A stretch of 35,355 bases of DNA from positions 1-35,355 of the forward strand of contig CASFWX010000072.1 of assembly GCA_949298545.1 (NCBI GenBank), read 5' to 3'. The notes under the pieces are model-generated. The model was not told the origin of the DNA. It saw nothing but the letters and a program-made list of their open reading frames with translations, and did not search any database. Within the stretch, counting starts at the first letter, position 1, and every line of letters starts with the position of its first letter. Both the position numbers and the translations under genes were made by a program. Of this stretch, positions 11,770 to 19,606 are shown piece by piece. Source of the stretch: an uncultured Verrucomicrobiota bacterium (GTDB lineage: Bacteria > Verrucomicrobiota > Verrucomicrobiia > Opitutales > Intestinicryptomonadaceae).

Positions 11770-13995
11770 TCATAGTTTGAACAGGGAAACTTTTCTGCCG
11801 AGCATACTCGAGCTCTTTTTAAGTTCCGCGGCGAGAAATTTGACTCTGCCCAATTCCGAAAGATTGTTTTTCAACCCACCCTCCAGCTTTAAGACCGACT
11901 CCGAAATTTCCCTCATGTCACGGACGCCCGCGTCTATGGCTCCGGACAGGGCGAGCATTGCCGGGGCAAAACGCCCCGCGCGAAGCTCGACGGATTTTGC
12001 AATATCCGAAAGCTCCTCCATAGAGAGATACCCGTCTCTGGCGGCGGAATTGTATGCCGCCATTTCTGAGACTCCGTCGGAAGCGGCATTGCAAACGGCG
12101 GATATTCTATCCGCCGCCTCCATGGCCGCGTCGGCTGAACTTTTCGACAAAGCCGCTATTTCCGATGCATCTCCGCCGAAAGCTTCCGGATCTCCCCCGG
12201 GCACAACTTCGCCTTCGCCCCCCGCATCGGAAAGCGCGTTTAGCGACAAAATACCCGTGCGGGAACTCAAAGCGGCAAGTTCTTTCAATGAAGACGACAT
12301 TCTCTCTGCCCCTTCTGATATTATTGCCAATGCGCCTGCGGCGGAATCGGTGTCGGCAACTATGGATTTTGCGATTTTGTCGAGTGAAGCCAAGCGCCTC
12401 CGAGTTTCCGAAGCGGCTATCCCGACAGTACCGCTTTCGGCGCCTATTTCGCGAGCCGAAGCGGAAAGAAAATCGAGCCCTTTTTGCATGTCCGACGCGG
12501 CAGAAGATATTTCGGACAATGTTCGAATTCTATATTCCGCACCTCCCTCAAGCTCGGCGGCCGCGGAACTTATCTTCTCGGCGCGTTCCGCCAATTCCCT
12601 CGCCCCCCGGCCGACATGCCCGACAAAGGACGATACTTCCGCGGACATTTTCTTCATCGAAACCCCCAATTCGTAAATTTCGAGATTTACGACTCCCCCT
12701 GCCAGCACTCCCCTGTCGAGCTCGCAAAGCGACGCGGACAAGTTGAATTCCGCCGCGCAGTCGGCTGCTGAAGCGAGCTTTAGAATCATGTTTGCCCCTT
12801 TTCTCCCCGCCAAGACGGCGGCAAAACATGCGAATGCAAACATTGCCGCTCCGAGGGGGAGGAGCGTCATGGCAAACTTTTTAGTCTGTTTTTTTATATC
12901 ACCGTAAAAATTAGAGAAATCTTCCGGGCGCGCCACGCTTCCCACAACCACGCCCAACTCCGGCAAATATGCCGAGCTGACGACAAGCTTCTCCCCGTTT
13001 ATATCCGCCGAAAAAGTCCTCGCTCCGGACTCTCCCAAAGAGAAAGCTCTCAGCGAGACTTTAAGCAAAAGCTCCCTTTCTCCAGATTTTGCAACCGCGC
13101 CAGTTGAAGTCAAGATGTCCGATGCGCTACCGCCTCCGCCCATACCGGCCGCCCAAACGTAGCCCGTCTTTCCCGCCGCAAGTCCCGAAAAGTATTCGGA
13201 GATATCTGCAACAGACAAGTTTCTCCCATAACATGAAAGCGCTCCCACAACTTCTCCGGAAGCGTCAAATAGCGGTTCGAAGCACTCCGTGTACGGCTTC
13301 CCGGCGATTGATATGCCGCCGCTGTATGGCCTGCCGCCCAAAAGTGACTTTGAAATAGCTGCGTCTGTGTCTGAACCGTCGGAATCGATATATGAACCGG
13401 GCTCGCATCCGTTCCCCGCCCCGCGCAGGGTATCGAATATTTTTAGAAAGTCCCCCTCGGCTGAAGCGCGGATAAACACGGCAAATTCCAATCCGTATTC
13501 CGCCCGAATGCGCGCGACTGCAGGACCTATGCCGGTGTCCCCGAAAGTCTCGTCGCCCAAAGCCTCCCCGCCACTCCTATTGCCGGAAGCCGCCGCGGCG
13601 GAATTAAAAACGGGCGCTTGAAATTCGGCGCTTCCGAGTTTTAAAACCCCGACTTCGAACACTTTTTTTTCCATGCCGTCCACGCGCCTGACAGCCTCGA
13701 GCTTGCGGCGCTCGGGGGAAACGGAAACCGTTTTGAAAGCCGCCGCGGCGGAAAGCTCCTCGCGCCCCCCGCGAAACGCGTTTGCGCGCGCATTGACAGC
13801 CATTTCGCACGACTTTAAGGCGTTCTCGCATACCCCGCGCGATATTTTGGCGGCGAGAAAATCGAACTGCCCCTCCGAAACGCTTGATATCTCGCGGTTG
13901 GTTTTCCAGACGAGCAAAGCCATGACGGCTATGGGAAGCGCCGACACAACGACGGCAAAAAGCGCGAGCAGCCCGGTCAAAGAGAACTTCTTCAT
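11770..13995 (-). CDS. Cache-type chemoreceptor-like protein with strongly degenerate signalling domain
   Basis: Predicted inner-membrane receptor of 741 aa. TM1 is about residues 7-29, then a large periplasmic region (about 32-370) resembling a Cache sensor (FEPLFDASGEVVGALSCYGRNL at 239-260; LVVSSAYLPELGVVVGSV at 337-354), then TM2 at about 374-397. A long Ala/Ser/Glu helical region (about 440-735) has the heptad look of a chemoreceptor rod. At the expected hairpin tip only fragments of the consensus remain (RTGILSLNALSDAGGEG, about 579-595), followed by a Gly/Pro-rich break, so CheA/CheW contact is doubtful. There is no CheW-binding glycine hinge I can recognise. ATG 13995 overlaps the upstream receptor's stop by 4 bp (ATGA), so the two are translationally coupled and may form a pair. 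Ligand and output are unknown. Confidence 0.7.
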   Translation of the reverse strand: MKKFSLTGLLALFAVVVSALPIAVMALLVWKTNREISSVSEGQFDFLAAKISRGVCENALKSCEMAVNARANAFRGGREELSAAAAFKTVSVSPERRKLEAVRRVDGMEKKVFEVGVLKLGSAEFQAPVFNSAAAASGNRSGGEALGDETFGDTGIGPAVARIRAEYGLEFAVFIRASAEGDFLKIFDTLRGAGNGCEPGSYIDSDGSDTDAAISKSLLGGRPYSGGISIAGKPYTECFEPLFDASGEVVGALSCYGRNLSVADISEYFSGLAAGKTGYVWAAGMGGGGSASDILTSTGAVAKSGERELLLKVSLRAFSLGESGARTFSADINGEKLVVSSAYLPELGVVVGSVARPEDFSNFYGDIKKQTKKFAMTLLPLGAAMFAFACFAAVLAGRKGANMILKLASAADCAAEFNLSASLCELDRGVLAGGVVNLEIYELGVSMKKMSAEVSSFVGHVGRGARELAERAEKISSAAAELEGGAEYRIRTLSEISSAASDMQKGLDFLSASAREIGAESGTVGIAASETRRRLASLDKIAKSIVADTDSAAGALAIISEGAERMSSSLKELAALSSRTGILSLNALSDAGGEGEVVPGGDPEAFGGDASEIAALSKSSADAAMEAADRISAVCNAASDGVSEMAAYNSAARDGYLSMEELSDIAKSVELRAGRFAPAMLALSGAIDAGVRDMREISESVLKLEGGLKNNLSELGRVKFLAAELKKSSSMLGRKVSLFKL

Positions 13996-16190
13996 CCCGC
14001 CCCTCCCTTCGCCCGAAGCCCGGACACGTCAAAATGCGACGCTTCGGAAAGCAGCATTTCACCGGTTGAAACCAGATATTGCGTCTGCTCGGAAAAGAGC
14101 GATATTCCCCTGCGCGAGCGCGACGATTCGGCGGACATCTCGTCGAGCTTGCGCCCTACGAGTTTTGCCGAATCGGAAAGCTCCTCCACCGCCGAAGAAA
14201 TTCCCTTAAACCCGACAGCCATTTTTTCTGCCAAGCCCATTGCGTCTGAAAGAACCGGAGCGGCGCCCACAATCGCATTCGACCCGCCCCTCATGCGAAC
14301 CGCAATTTCGTCGACGCGCGCCAATCCGTCCTCCGCGGACTTTCTGAGGCGCCGCGCTACGCCCTCCGTCTCACGCGCAAGTTCGGTCGCCTCCGAAGCC
14401 AAATTCCTGACATGCTTCGACGTCACCGCAAAAGCTGCCCCGATATCCCCTGATTTCTCGGCTTCCAGCGAGGCGTTCATAGACAGGAGGTTCATTTTTA
14501 CTCCCGTTTCGTTTATGCGCGCGACTATGCCAGATATATCGTCCACGCTCGCGCTTATCTTCTCGAGGCGCTCGCCGAAATTTTCAGACGCCGAAAATAC
14601 GGCGTCGTAATTTTTCATAAGGCTTGAGAGTTTTTCCCCTCCGCCGGAACATAGGGAAACTATGGAATCGGCATTTTCGCCGGCTTCTGCGGCAGCTCTT
14701 GCGACAGCCTCCCCCGATGCGGAAACGAGGCGCCCGGCTCCCGACGCCCTCTCTATTGCCATCTCCTCTGAAGACGCCGCGGCGCCCATCTCAATGGCGG
14801 CATTTGAAAGCTTGGAAGCCCGGCGGGAAAGCCCGAGAGCCGTCCCCACCACCTCGCCAACCACATCGGAAAGCGCCAAAACCATTCTGCGCATGGATTC
14901 AGACAAAATCGCGAACTCAGCTATCGGAACTGCCGTCTCCAGCTTTTTAGACAGTTCCCCCGCCTCTCCCAGCCTTCCGGCAGCCTGCGCGATAGAAATG
15001 CGGGTGAGAAGTTTCAATGGGCGCGTCATCGCCGCCGACAGCACATACGCAAGCGAGAGACCGACTGCCGACGACAGCAACCCTATTAAAATTATCCGCA
15101 GCAAGAATGAGTTTGCGGATTCCTCCAAGAACGCCCCAGCTTCCGCAAATTCTGCTGGGTTGCAAACCGTTCCGATTATCCAGCCCCACGGCTCATAACG
15201 CGAGTAGCAAACTATTCTGTCTCCCCCGCCGAACGGAGCGGAAAATTTTTCAGATCGAATAGCGCCCGATTTCATTTCAGCATACGATGAAAGAGCCGAC
15301 ACCAAAAAGTTTCGGCGCGCCCCGACAGTGTCGTTGCTGACGACCATTCCGACAAGCGAGTCGTCCCTGGCAATTCTGATGCGCGGGATTGCCGGACAGG
15401 AATTGTCTATAACCCATGCGCTTCCGCTGCCGCCGACTTTCAATGTCTTGAGCCAGGATTCAAGGCGCCTGACTGTATCGCTTTTCTTTCCGAAGAACAG
15501 AGCCCCGACGAGCTCGCCCGCGCCGTTTTCAAGAGGGATATATGTTGCGGCCAACGAGTTGTCGCCGACATCGACTATCCCGGAAAAGTCCATTCCCCGC
15601 TCGAGATTTGATATTATTGAAGCTGCCCCGCGGGAGCGCCCCGCGCTCATCATCGTGCCGCACATTATTCCGACTTCGGGATTTTTTATCGTCGTTGCCA
15701 CGCGCAAAAGGGCCCGCTCGGCGGGCAAAAAAGCGAGTATTCCGAACTCGCATGCAAACTCGCTTTTCAAGGACTCGAGCATGCGTTCAATCCGTTCGTT
15801 TTCGGGCTTTCCGAATCTGAAATCCGCCGTTTCCCCCCCAAATGACAGGAGCCTGACTCCCACTTTCTTCATTTCCGAATCCGGAGCGCCCTGCTCCCTG
15901 ACGAGCCTGTCGGAAACGGCATTGGAGACGGTGACTTTCCCGAGCTTTCCAAGCCTATCGATAAAAGCCTTCTTCGCCTCCGCGCCGAAGAGGCCGTCGG
16001 TTTTTCTCACAACCTCGCAGGCGCGGACGATATCAGCCGTCGCCTGTTCCGCCACAATTCCCGCCGCAGAGGCAAAGCTGCCGGCGGCAGCCTTTTCGGC
16101 GTCTTCGCCGCCGATTGCTATAAAAAGCGACATTACCGCCACGGGTATTACCGTGACGACAGCAGCAAGCCCCAAGAGGCTTATTTTCAT
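13992..16190 (-). CDS. Cache-type methyl-accepting chemotaxis-like receptor
   Basis: Inner-membrane receptor of 732 aa from ATG 16190; TTG 16202 would add four residues. Numbering below uses the longer form. TM1 is about 6-29. The periplasmic region (about 35-360) has Cache features (SLAATYIPLENGAGELVGALF at 216-236; RYEPWGWIIGTV at 335-346). TM2 is about 366-391, followed by a HAMP-like linker that begins MTRPLKLLTRIS. The signalling rod holds a recognisable but altered hairpin tip: MNLLSMNASLEAEKSGD then AAFAVTSKHVRNLASEATE (about 570-607). The invariant EAARAGE..GRGFAVVA core is changed to EAEKSGD..GAAFAVT. The C-terminus has no NWETF-type tether. It is the first of two ATGA-overlapping genes encoding similar proteins. 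No che genes lie in the window. Confidence 0.78.
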   Translation of the reverse strand: MKISLLGLAAVVTVIPVAVMSLFIAIGGEDAEKAAAGSFASAAGIVAEQATADIVRACEVVRKTDGLFGAEAKKAFIDRLGKLGKVTVSNAVSDRLVREQGAPDSEMKKVGVRLLSFGGETADFRFGKPENERIERMLESLKSEFACEFGILAFLPAERALLRVATTIKNPEVGIMCGTMMSAGRSRGAASIISNLERGMDFSGIVDVGDNSLAATYIPLENGAGELVGALFFGKKSDTVRRLESWLKTLKVGGSGSAWVIDNSCPAIPRIRIARDDSLVGMVVSNDTVGARRNFLVSALSSYAEMKSGAIRSEKFSAPFGGGDRIVCYSRYEPWGWIIGTVCNPAEFAEAGAFLEESANSFLLRIILIGLLSSAVGLSLAYVLSAAMTRPLKLLTRISIAQAAGRLGEAGELSKKLETAVPIAEFAILSESMRRMVLALSDVVGEVVGTALGLSRRASKLSNAAIEMGAAASSEEMAIERASGAGRLVSASGEAVARAAAEAGENADSIVSLCSGGGEKLSSLMKNYDAVFSASENFGERLEKISASVDDISGIVARINETGVKMNLLSMNASLEAEKSGDIGAAFAVTSKHVRNLASEATELARETEGVARRLRKSAEDGLARVDEIAVRMRGGSNAIVGAAPVLSDAMGLAEKMAVGFKGISSAVEELSDSAKLVGRKLDEMSAESSRSRRGISLFSEQTQYLVSTGEMLLSEASHFDVSGLRAKGGAG

Positions 16191-16202
16191 TGACGCTTTC
16201 AA

Positions 16203-16370
16203 CGGAATTAAAACTTAAACACCCGCATGCCGCCTTTCCAGCTTATTTGTCCGCTAAAAAGAAATTTTAAGCTTCGGGCGCCTTTCGCCGAAAACCGAAA
16301 ATCCGCCCCTATTTACAGGCCCGAAGCCATACGCCTCAACCAAACAAATTTTGAATAGATCCGAACGAAA
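16203..16370 (-). other. Spacer with long-range inverted repeat between lipoprotein and receptor genes
   Basis: On the minus strand this 168-bp spacer follows the TPR lipoprotein and precedes the receptor operon. GCTTCGGGC (16271-16279) and GCCCGAAGC (16319-16327) form a perfect 9-bp inverted repeat enclosing 39 nt that contain further G/C-rich complementary pieces. On the minus strand the stem is followed by TTAAAATTTCTTTTT. It may end the hisS-lipoprotein transcript or form a leader of the receptor operon. No known riboswitch consensus is recognised. Confidence 0.4.
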
Positions 16371-17723
16371 CTATTTTTTTTCCGATTCGGAAAATCTGTC
16401 TAAAGCCGCATCGGCATCTATGTTCCCCATCTTTGAAAGCCCGGATAGCGCCTTTAAAAAACTGGCGCGGTTTGACGGCTTTCCCGCTCCGGAAAGATAT
16501 TTGTCAGCAAGCGCGCGGATAAACTCGCCAGCGAATATCCTCGTCCGCACATCTGAGTCGGGAGAAACCCCCTCCAGATAACGGATGCGAAACTCGTCGG
16601 CGCCGGGAATATGCAGCGCGGCGCGCTCCAACAGGTTCATAGAATATTCCTCGTTTCTAACCGCCGATATTTTCGCCAGCATTAGCAATAGGCCGACATC
16701 GTCTTTGCGATGGCGCAAGAGCCCCGTCAATACGGTCCTCGCCTTAAAGTAATTTTTATTTAATATCAGCGCGCGTGCGAAAAGCTCCGCCGATTTGTCA
16801 AAATACTCCCGCCCGCCGACGCCGTTGACGATGAACTTAATCATTTCCGATATTTCGGCGTTGCGGTCGTTTTCGAGGAAGAAGCTTCCCGCTTCGTAAT
16901 AGGCTTCGGGACCGACTCCAACCCTGGGGTCGACAAATTTAAAATACATGCCTGCCGCCTCGTCCAAATTTCCGCGCCGCGCCGCGCCGCGCGCGAGCAG
17001 CAAAGTCCTGGATACGCCCTCGGGAAGCGAGGCTGCGAACTTGTCTGCTTCGCCCGCGCGCCCGCTCAATACGAGAGCGTTAAAAAGATAGCTTTCAAGC
17101 TCGACACCATTTACGCCCTTCTTGAGAGCCTCTTCCGCAGCGGCGGCAGCGGCGGCATAATTCTCGGACTCAAAAAGCGCCTTTACCCGCTTTGAGAGCG
17201 CTTCGGCGCTATCCGGAGCAATTTCCAATACGGCGAGCAGAAATTTATCCGCCGCATCGTAGCGCTCGTCTTTCAGGCTATTTTCAAAGCCCTTGAACCC
17301 CAGCGCCTTTAAATTGCCGGCATCGCCCTCTCCGCCGAATTTTAATATCTCACTGCACAATTCGGAATACCTTGCAGGATCCAAGCGCCTGACTGCATTT
17401 TCAAGAAGGAAAAAACGCATGCCCCTTATCTCCGAATCCAAAGCCGATGCGGCATCTTGCGCGCCGAGAGATTTTAAAGATTCAAAACATTTTTGGGCAT
17501 TTTCGGTGTCGCCGTTTCTTACGAGAGCCGCTCCCAATTTTGATATGCCGTCAGCGGAAAGTTTTCCGGTTTTGAACTTCGGGAGATAGGCGCCAATTAC
17601 GGAATCGTTAATATCTGGATTGAGAACCGTTTCGGGCTGATCTCTCTCATTTGACGGCGAACATGCGCAAAATAAAAATGCCGCCGCAAGAAGCGATAGG
17701 GATCTGGCAATAAAACCCGCCAT
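16371..17723 (-). CDS. Putative outer-membrane/periplasmic TPR lipoprotein
   Basis: A 450-aa protein with a lipoprotein signal peptide: positively charged start, hydrophobic stretch LLAAAFLF, and a cysteine at C21 in the context FCAC (C19 is an alternative). The mature part is a run of helix-turn-helix pairs of tetratricopeptide type. Examples are AALVRNGDTENAQKCFESL near residue 65, LFESENYAAAAAAAEEAL near 190, GAARRGNLDEAAGMYFKF near 250, and ALILNKNYFKARTVLTGLL near 320. It probably acts as a protein-protein scaffold at the cell envelope; no catalytic motif is seen. ATG 17723 lies 3 bp after the hisS stop, so it is almost certainly co-transcribed with hisS. Partner and function are unknown. 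Confidence 0.75.
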   Translation of the reverse strand: MAGFIARSLSLLAAAFLFCACSPSNERDQPETVLNPDINDSVIGAYLPKFKTGKLSADGISKLGAALVRNGDTENAQKCFESLKSLGAQDAASALDSEIRGMRFFLLENAVRRLDPARYSELCSEILKFGGEGDAGNLKALGFKGFENSLKDERYDAADKFLLAVLEIAPDSAEALSKRVKALFESENYAAAAAAAEEALKKGVNGVELESYLFNALVLSGRAGEADKFAASLPEGVSRTLLLARGAARRGNLDEAAGMYFKFVDPRVGVGPEAYYEAGSFFLENDRNAEISEMIKFIVNGVGGREYFDKSAELFARALILNKNYFKARTVLTGLLRHRKDDVGLLLMLAKISAVRNEEYSMNLLERAALHIPGADEFRIRYLEGVSPDSDVRTRIFAGEFIRALADKYLSGAGKPSNRASFLKALSGLSKMGNIDADAALDRFSESEKK

Positions 17724-17726
17724 AGG

Positions 17727-19037
17727 CTAACGCAGGCGGGACGGGAGCTCCGAAAAGCCGCATTCAAACTCCTCGCCGCTTTTGAGGTTTTTTACTTTTG
17801 CCGCATTGCGGCCAAGCTCGTCTTGGGCTATGATAACGGCAAATTTCGCCTTCAAGGCGTCAGCCTGCCTGAACTGCTTTGCAAAAGACCCACTCTTGAA
17901 CGGATAATCGAGGCTGAACCCCGCCGAACGGAGAGCCGAAGCTATCTCCAGAGCCTTCGGGCGGACGTCTTCGGAACCTACCACCAAATATATGTCCGGA
18001 GAGGTATCCGCGCAAATTTTTTTACCGACGAGCTCAAGCAAATCCGACACCGTGACGTCGCCCATGCCGAAACCCACGGCGGGCATGTCCTGATAGCCCA
18101 GTTTGCCGACGAGAGCATCATAGCGCCCACCGCCCGCAAGCGCCCGACCCTTGCCCACCGATTGAAAAGCTTCGAATACAAATCCGGTATAATACGCCAG
18201 CCCGCGCACAATTCCCAAATCGGGCACGACAAAACCTCCGACGCCGAGCGCGTCGAGAGCCGATAAGAGCTCCCTCCAATCGGATACGCGGCGCTCGAGT
18301 TCGGCGCGGCAATCGGAATCGGCTTCCTTGAAAATATCAAGCATGCCGTCAATATCGCCAATGGACATGAAGCGCCTGATTTTATCCATCAGGACGGGCG
18401 CAAGCCCGCTGCCTCCATTCAAGGCTTCGGCAAGCATTTCTTCCATCGCTTCGGGAGGAACTTTTCCGAATTTGTCGACCGCCGAAAGGACCTGTATCGA
18501 ACGTCCATCGGGGACCCCGCACGCGTTCAAAAACAGCGACCAGAGCTTTCTGTCGCCAAGGCGTATCCTGAATTCGTCCCTTCCCAACCCGAGCGCCCTA
18601 AGCGACTCGACCGCCAGAGCGATTATCTCCGCGTCTGCCCCGACCGACTCCTCTCCGAGTATGTCGGCATTGTACTGAAAAAACGCGCGCAAACGCCCTT
18701 TCTGCTGGCGTTCGTAGCGGTAATTTTCGCCTATGGCGAACCACTTTACCGGCCTGCGCATTCCGCCGGCGCGCGCGCCCACCATGCGGGCGAGCGACGG
18801 AGTCATCTCCGGGCGGAGGGAAACGGCCCTCCCGCCTTTGTCCACAAATTCAAACAGCTGGGATTTTATCTCCTCGCCGCTCTTTTCAGTGAACAATTCC
18901 GTCTGTTCCAAAACCGGCGGCGAAAATTCCTCAAAGCCGAAAGACCGCGCCGTCCGGCGCCACCGCGCAAACATGTCCTCGCGTGCGGCGTAGTCGTCAG
19001 GATAAAACTCCCTGAAACCTGGCAGAGTTTTAAACAT
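17727..19037 (-). CDS. hisS: Histidyl-tRNA synthetase
   Basis: Class II aminoacyl-tRNA synthetase that charges tRNA-His; 436 aa from ATG 19037, a typical size. The N-terminus MFKTLPGFREFYPDD is canonical. Motif 2 spans RPEMTPSLARMV and ENYRYERQQKGRLRAFFQ. The histidine-specific loop reads RGLAYYTGFVFE, with Ala where E. coli has Asp (GLDYY); I recall the Ala form from plant organellar and cyanobacterial-type enzymes. Motif 3 is near AGGGRYDALVGKLG, followed by an anticodon-binding domain of about 90 aa. The open frame extends to 19082, but an AGAAGG Shine-Dalgarno sequence about 6 nt before ATG 19037 fixes the start. It sits in a probable operon: IHF-like gene, hisS, TPR lipoprotein. Confidence 0.97.
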   Translation of the reverse strand: MFKTLPGFREFYPDDYAAREDMFARWRRTARSFGFEEFSPPVLEQTELFTEKSGEEIKSQLFEFVDKGGRAVSLRPEMTPSLARMVGARAGGMRRPVKWFAIGENYRYERQQKGRLRAFFQYNADILGEESVGADAEIIALAVESLRALGLGRDEFRIRLGDRKLWSLFLNACGVPDGRSIQVLSAVDKFGKVPPEAMEEMLAEALNGGSGLAPVLMDKIRRFMSIGDIDGMLDIFKEADSDCRAELERRVSDWRELLSALDALGVGGFVVPDLGIVRGLAYYTGFVFEAFQSVGKGRALAGGGRYDALVGKLGYQDMPAVGFGMGDVTVSDLLELVGKKICADTSPDIYLVVGSEDVRPKALEIASALRSAGFSLDYPFKSGSFAKQFRQADALKAKFAVIIAQDELGRNAAKVKNLKSGEEFECGFSELPSRLR

Positions 19038-19091
19038 ATTCGGCCTTCTATTTCCCACGCGCCGAAAGGCGCGGAAAAACAATGAAAAAAT

Positions 19092-19445
19092 CTATTTGCG
19101 CGCGCGCGAAGCCTTGCTCTCCTCGACTATCGAAAGATCGAGCTTCTTGAGCGCCGCTTTGAGCTCTTTGCCCGCCTTAAACTTTACGATGGCTCGCTTG
19201 GGTATGACGACGTCGTGGTCGGGCTTGGTGGGATTGCGGCCGACGCGCGGCTTGCGCACCTGAACCTCGAGTACGCCAAAATTGCGCAACTCAACATTCC
19301 TGCCCTTTGAAAGCGATGAAGAAAGAATGTCGAGCGTGCGCTGGACGATATCCTTCACGTCGTTCTGGAGAATTGCGCCGCGGCGGCATTCCTCTTTTTC
19401 CTGGTAAATTTGCTGTACTATTTCCCTCTTTGTGAGATTTTGCAT
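19092..19445 (-). CDS. HU/IHF-family DNA-binding protein
   Basis: Small DNA-bending architectural protein of 117 aa. It starts MQNLTKREIVQQIYQE, followed by the dimerisation helices (VKDIVQRTLDILSSSLSKG), the family strand RNVELRNFGVLEV, and the DNA-contacting beta-arm VRKPRVGRNPTKPDHDV. That arm matches the IHF-like 'RxGRNPxT' tip with the conserved proline. The Lys/Arg-rich C-terminal tail (EESKASRARK) makes it somewhat longer than classical HU (about 90 aa). IHF-alpha-like and HU cannot be separated by eye. ATG 19445 has no Shine-Dalgarno sequence. It is divergent from the ClpX-like gene, with a 161-bp A/T-rich spacer that must hold both promoters, and it lies 54 bp before hisS. Confidence 0.92.
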   Translation of the reverse strand: MQNLTKREIVQQIYQEKEECRRGAILQNDVKDIVQRTLDILSSSLSKGRNVELRNFGVLEVQVRKPRVGRNPTKPDHDVVIPKRAIVKFKAGKELKAALKKLDLSIVEESKASRARK

Positions 19446-19606
19446 GGCTTGTATGTTTGAATAGTTTAAACGTTCGTTTTCTAGACTTTATTTTGGACAG
19501 CCGAAAGCCGCACAAGTTCCGCCTACAAAAAACGAATGTTTTGACGAAAGAAACTTGTATTCATTCCGTAAAAGTCAATAAAATTTACCGACGTATTTAA
19601 AATGTT

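Noticed and set aside
11777-12676. 299-aa Ser/Ala/Pro-rich + strand frame opposite a receptor gene
   Set aside because: Mirror of the Ala/Ser/Glu-rich receptor coding sequence; the opposite strand has TM segments and Cache-like features, this one none.
15328-16218. 296-aa + strand frame opposite the first receptor
   Set aside because: Antisense shadow; the minus-strand frame carries two TM helices and the receptor tip.
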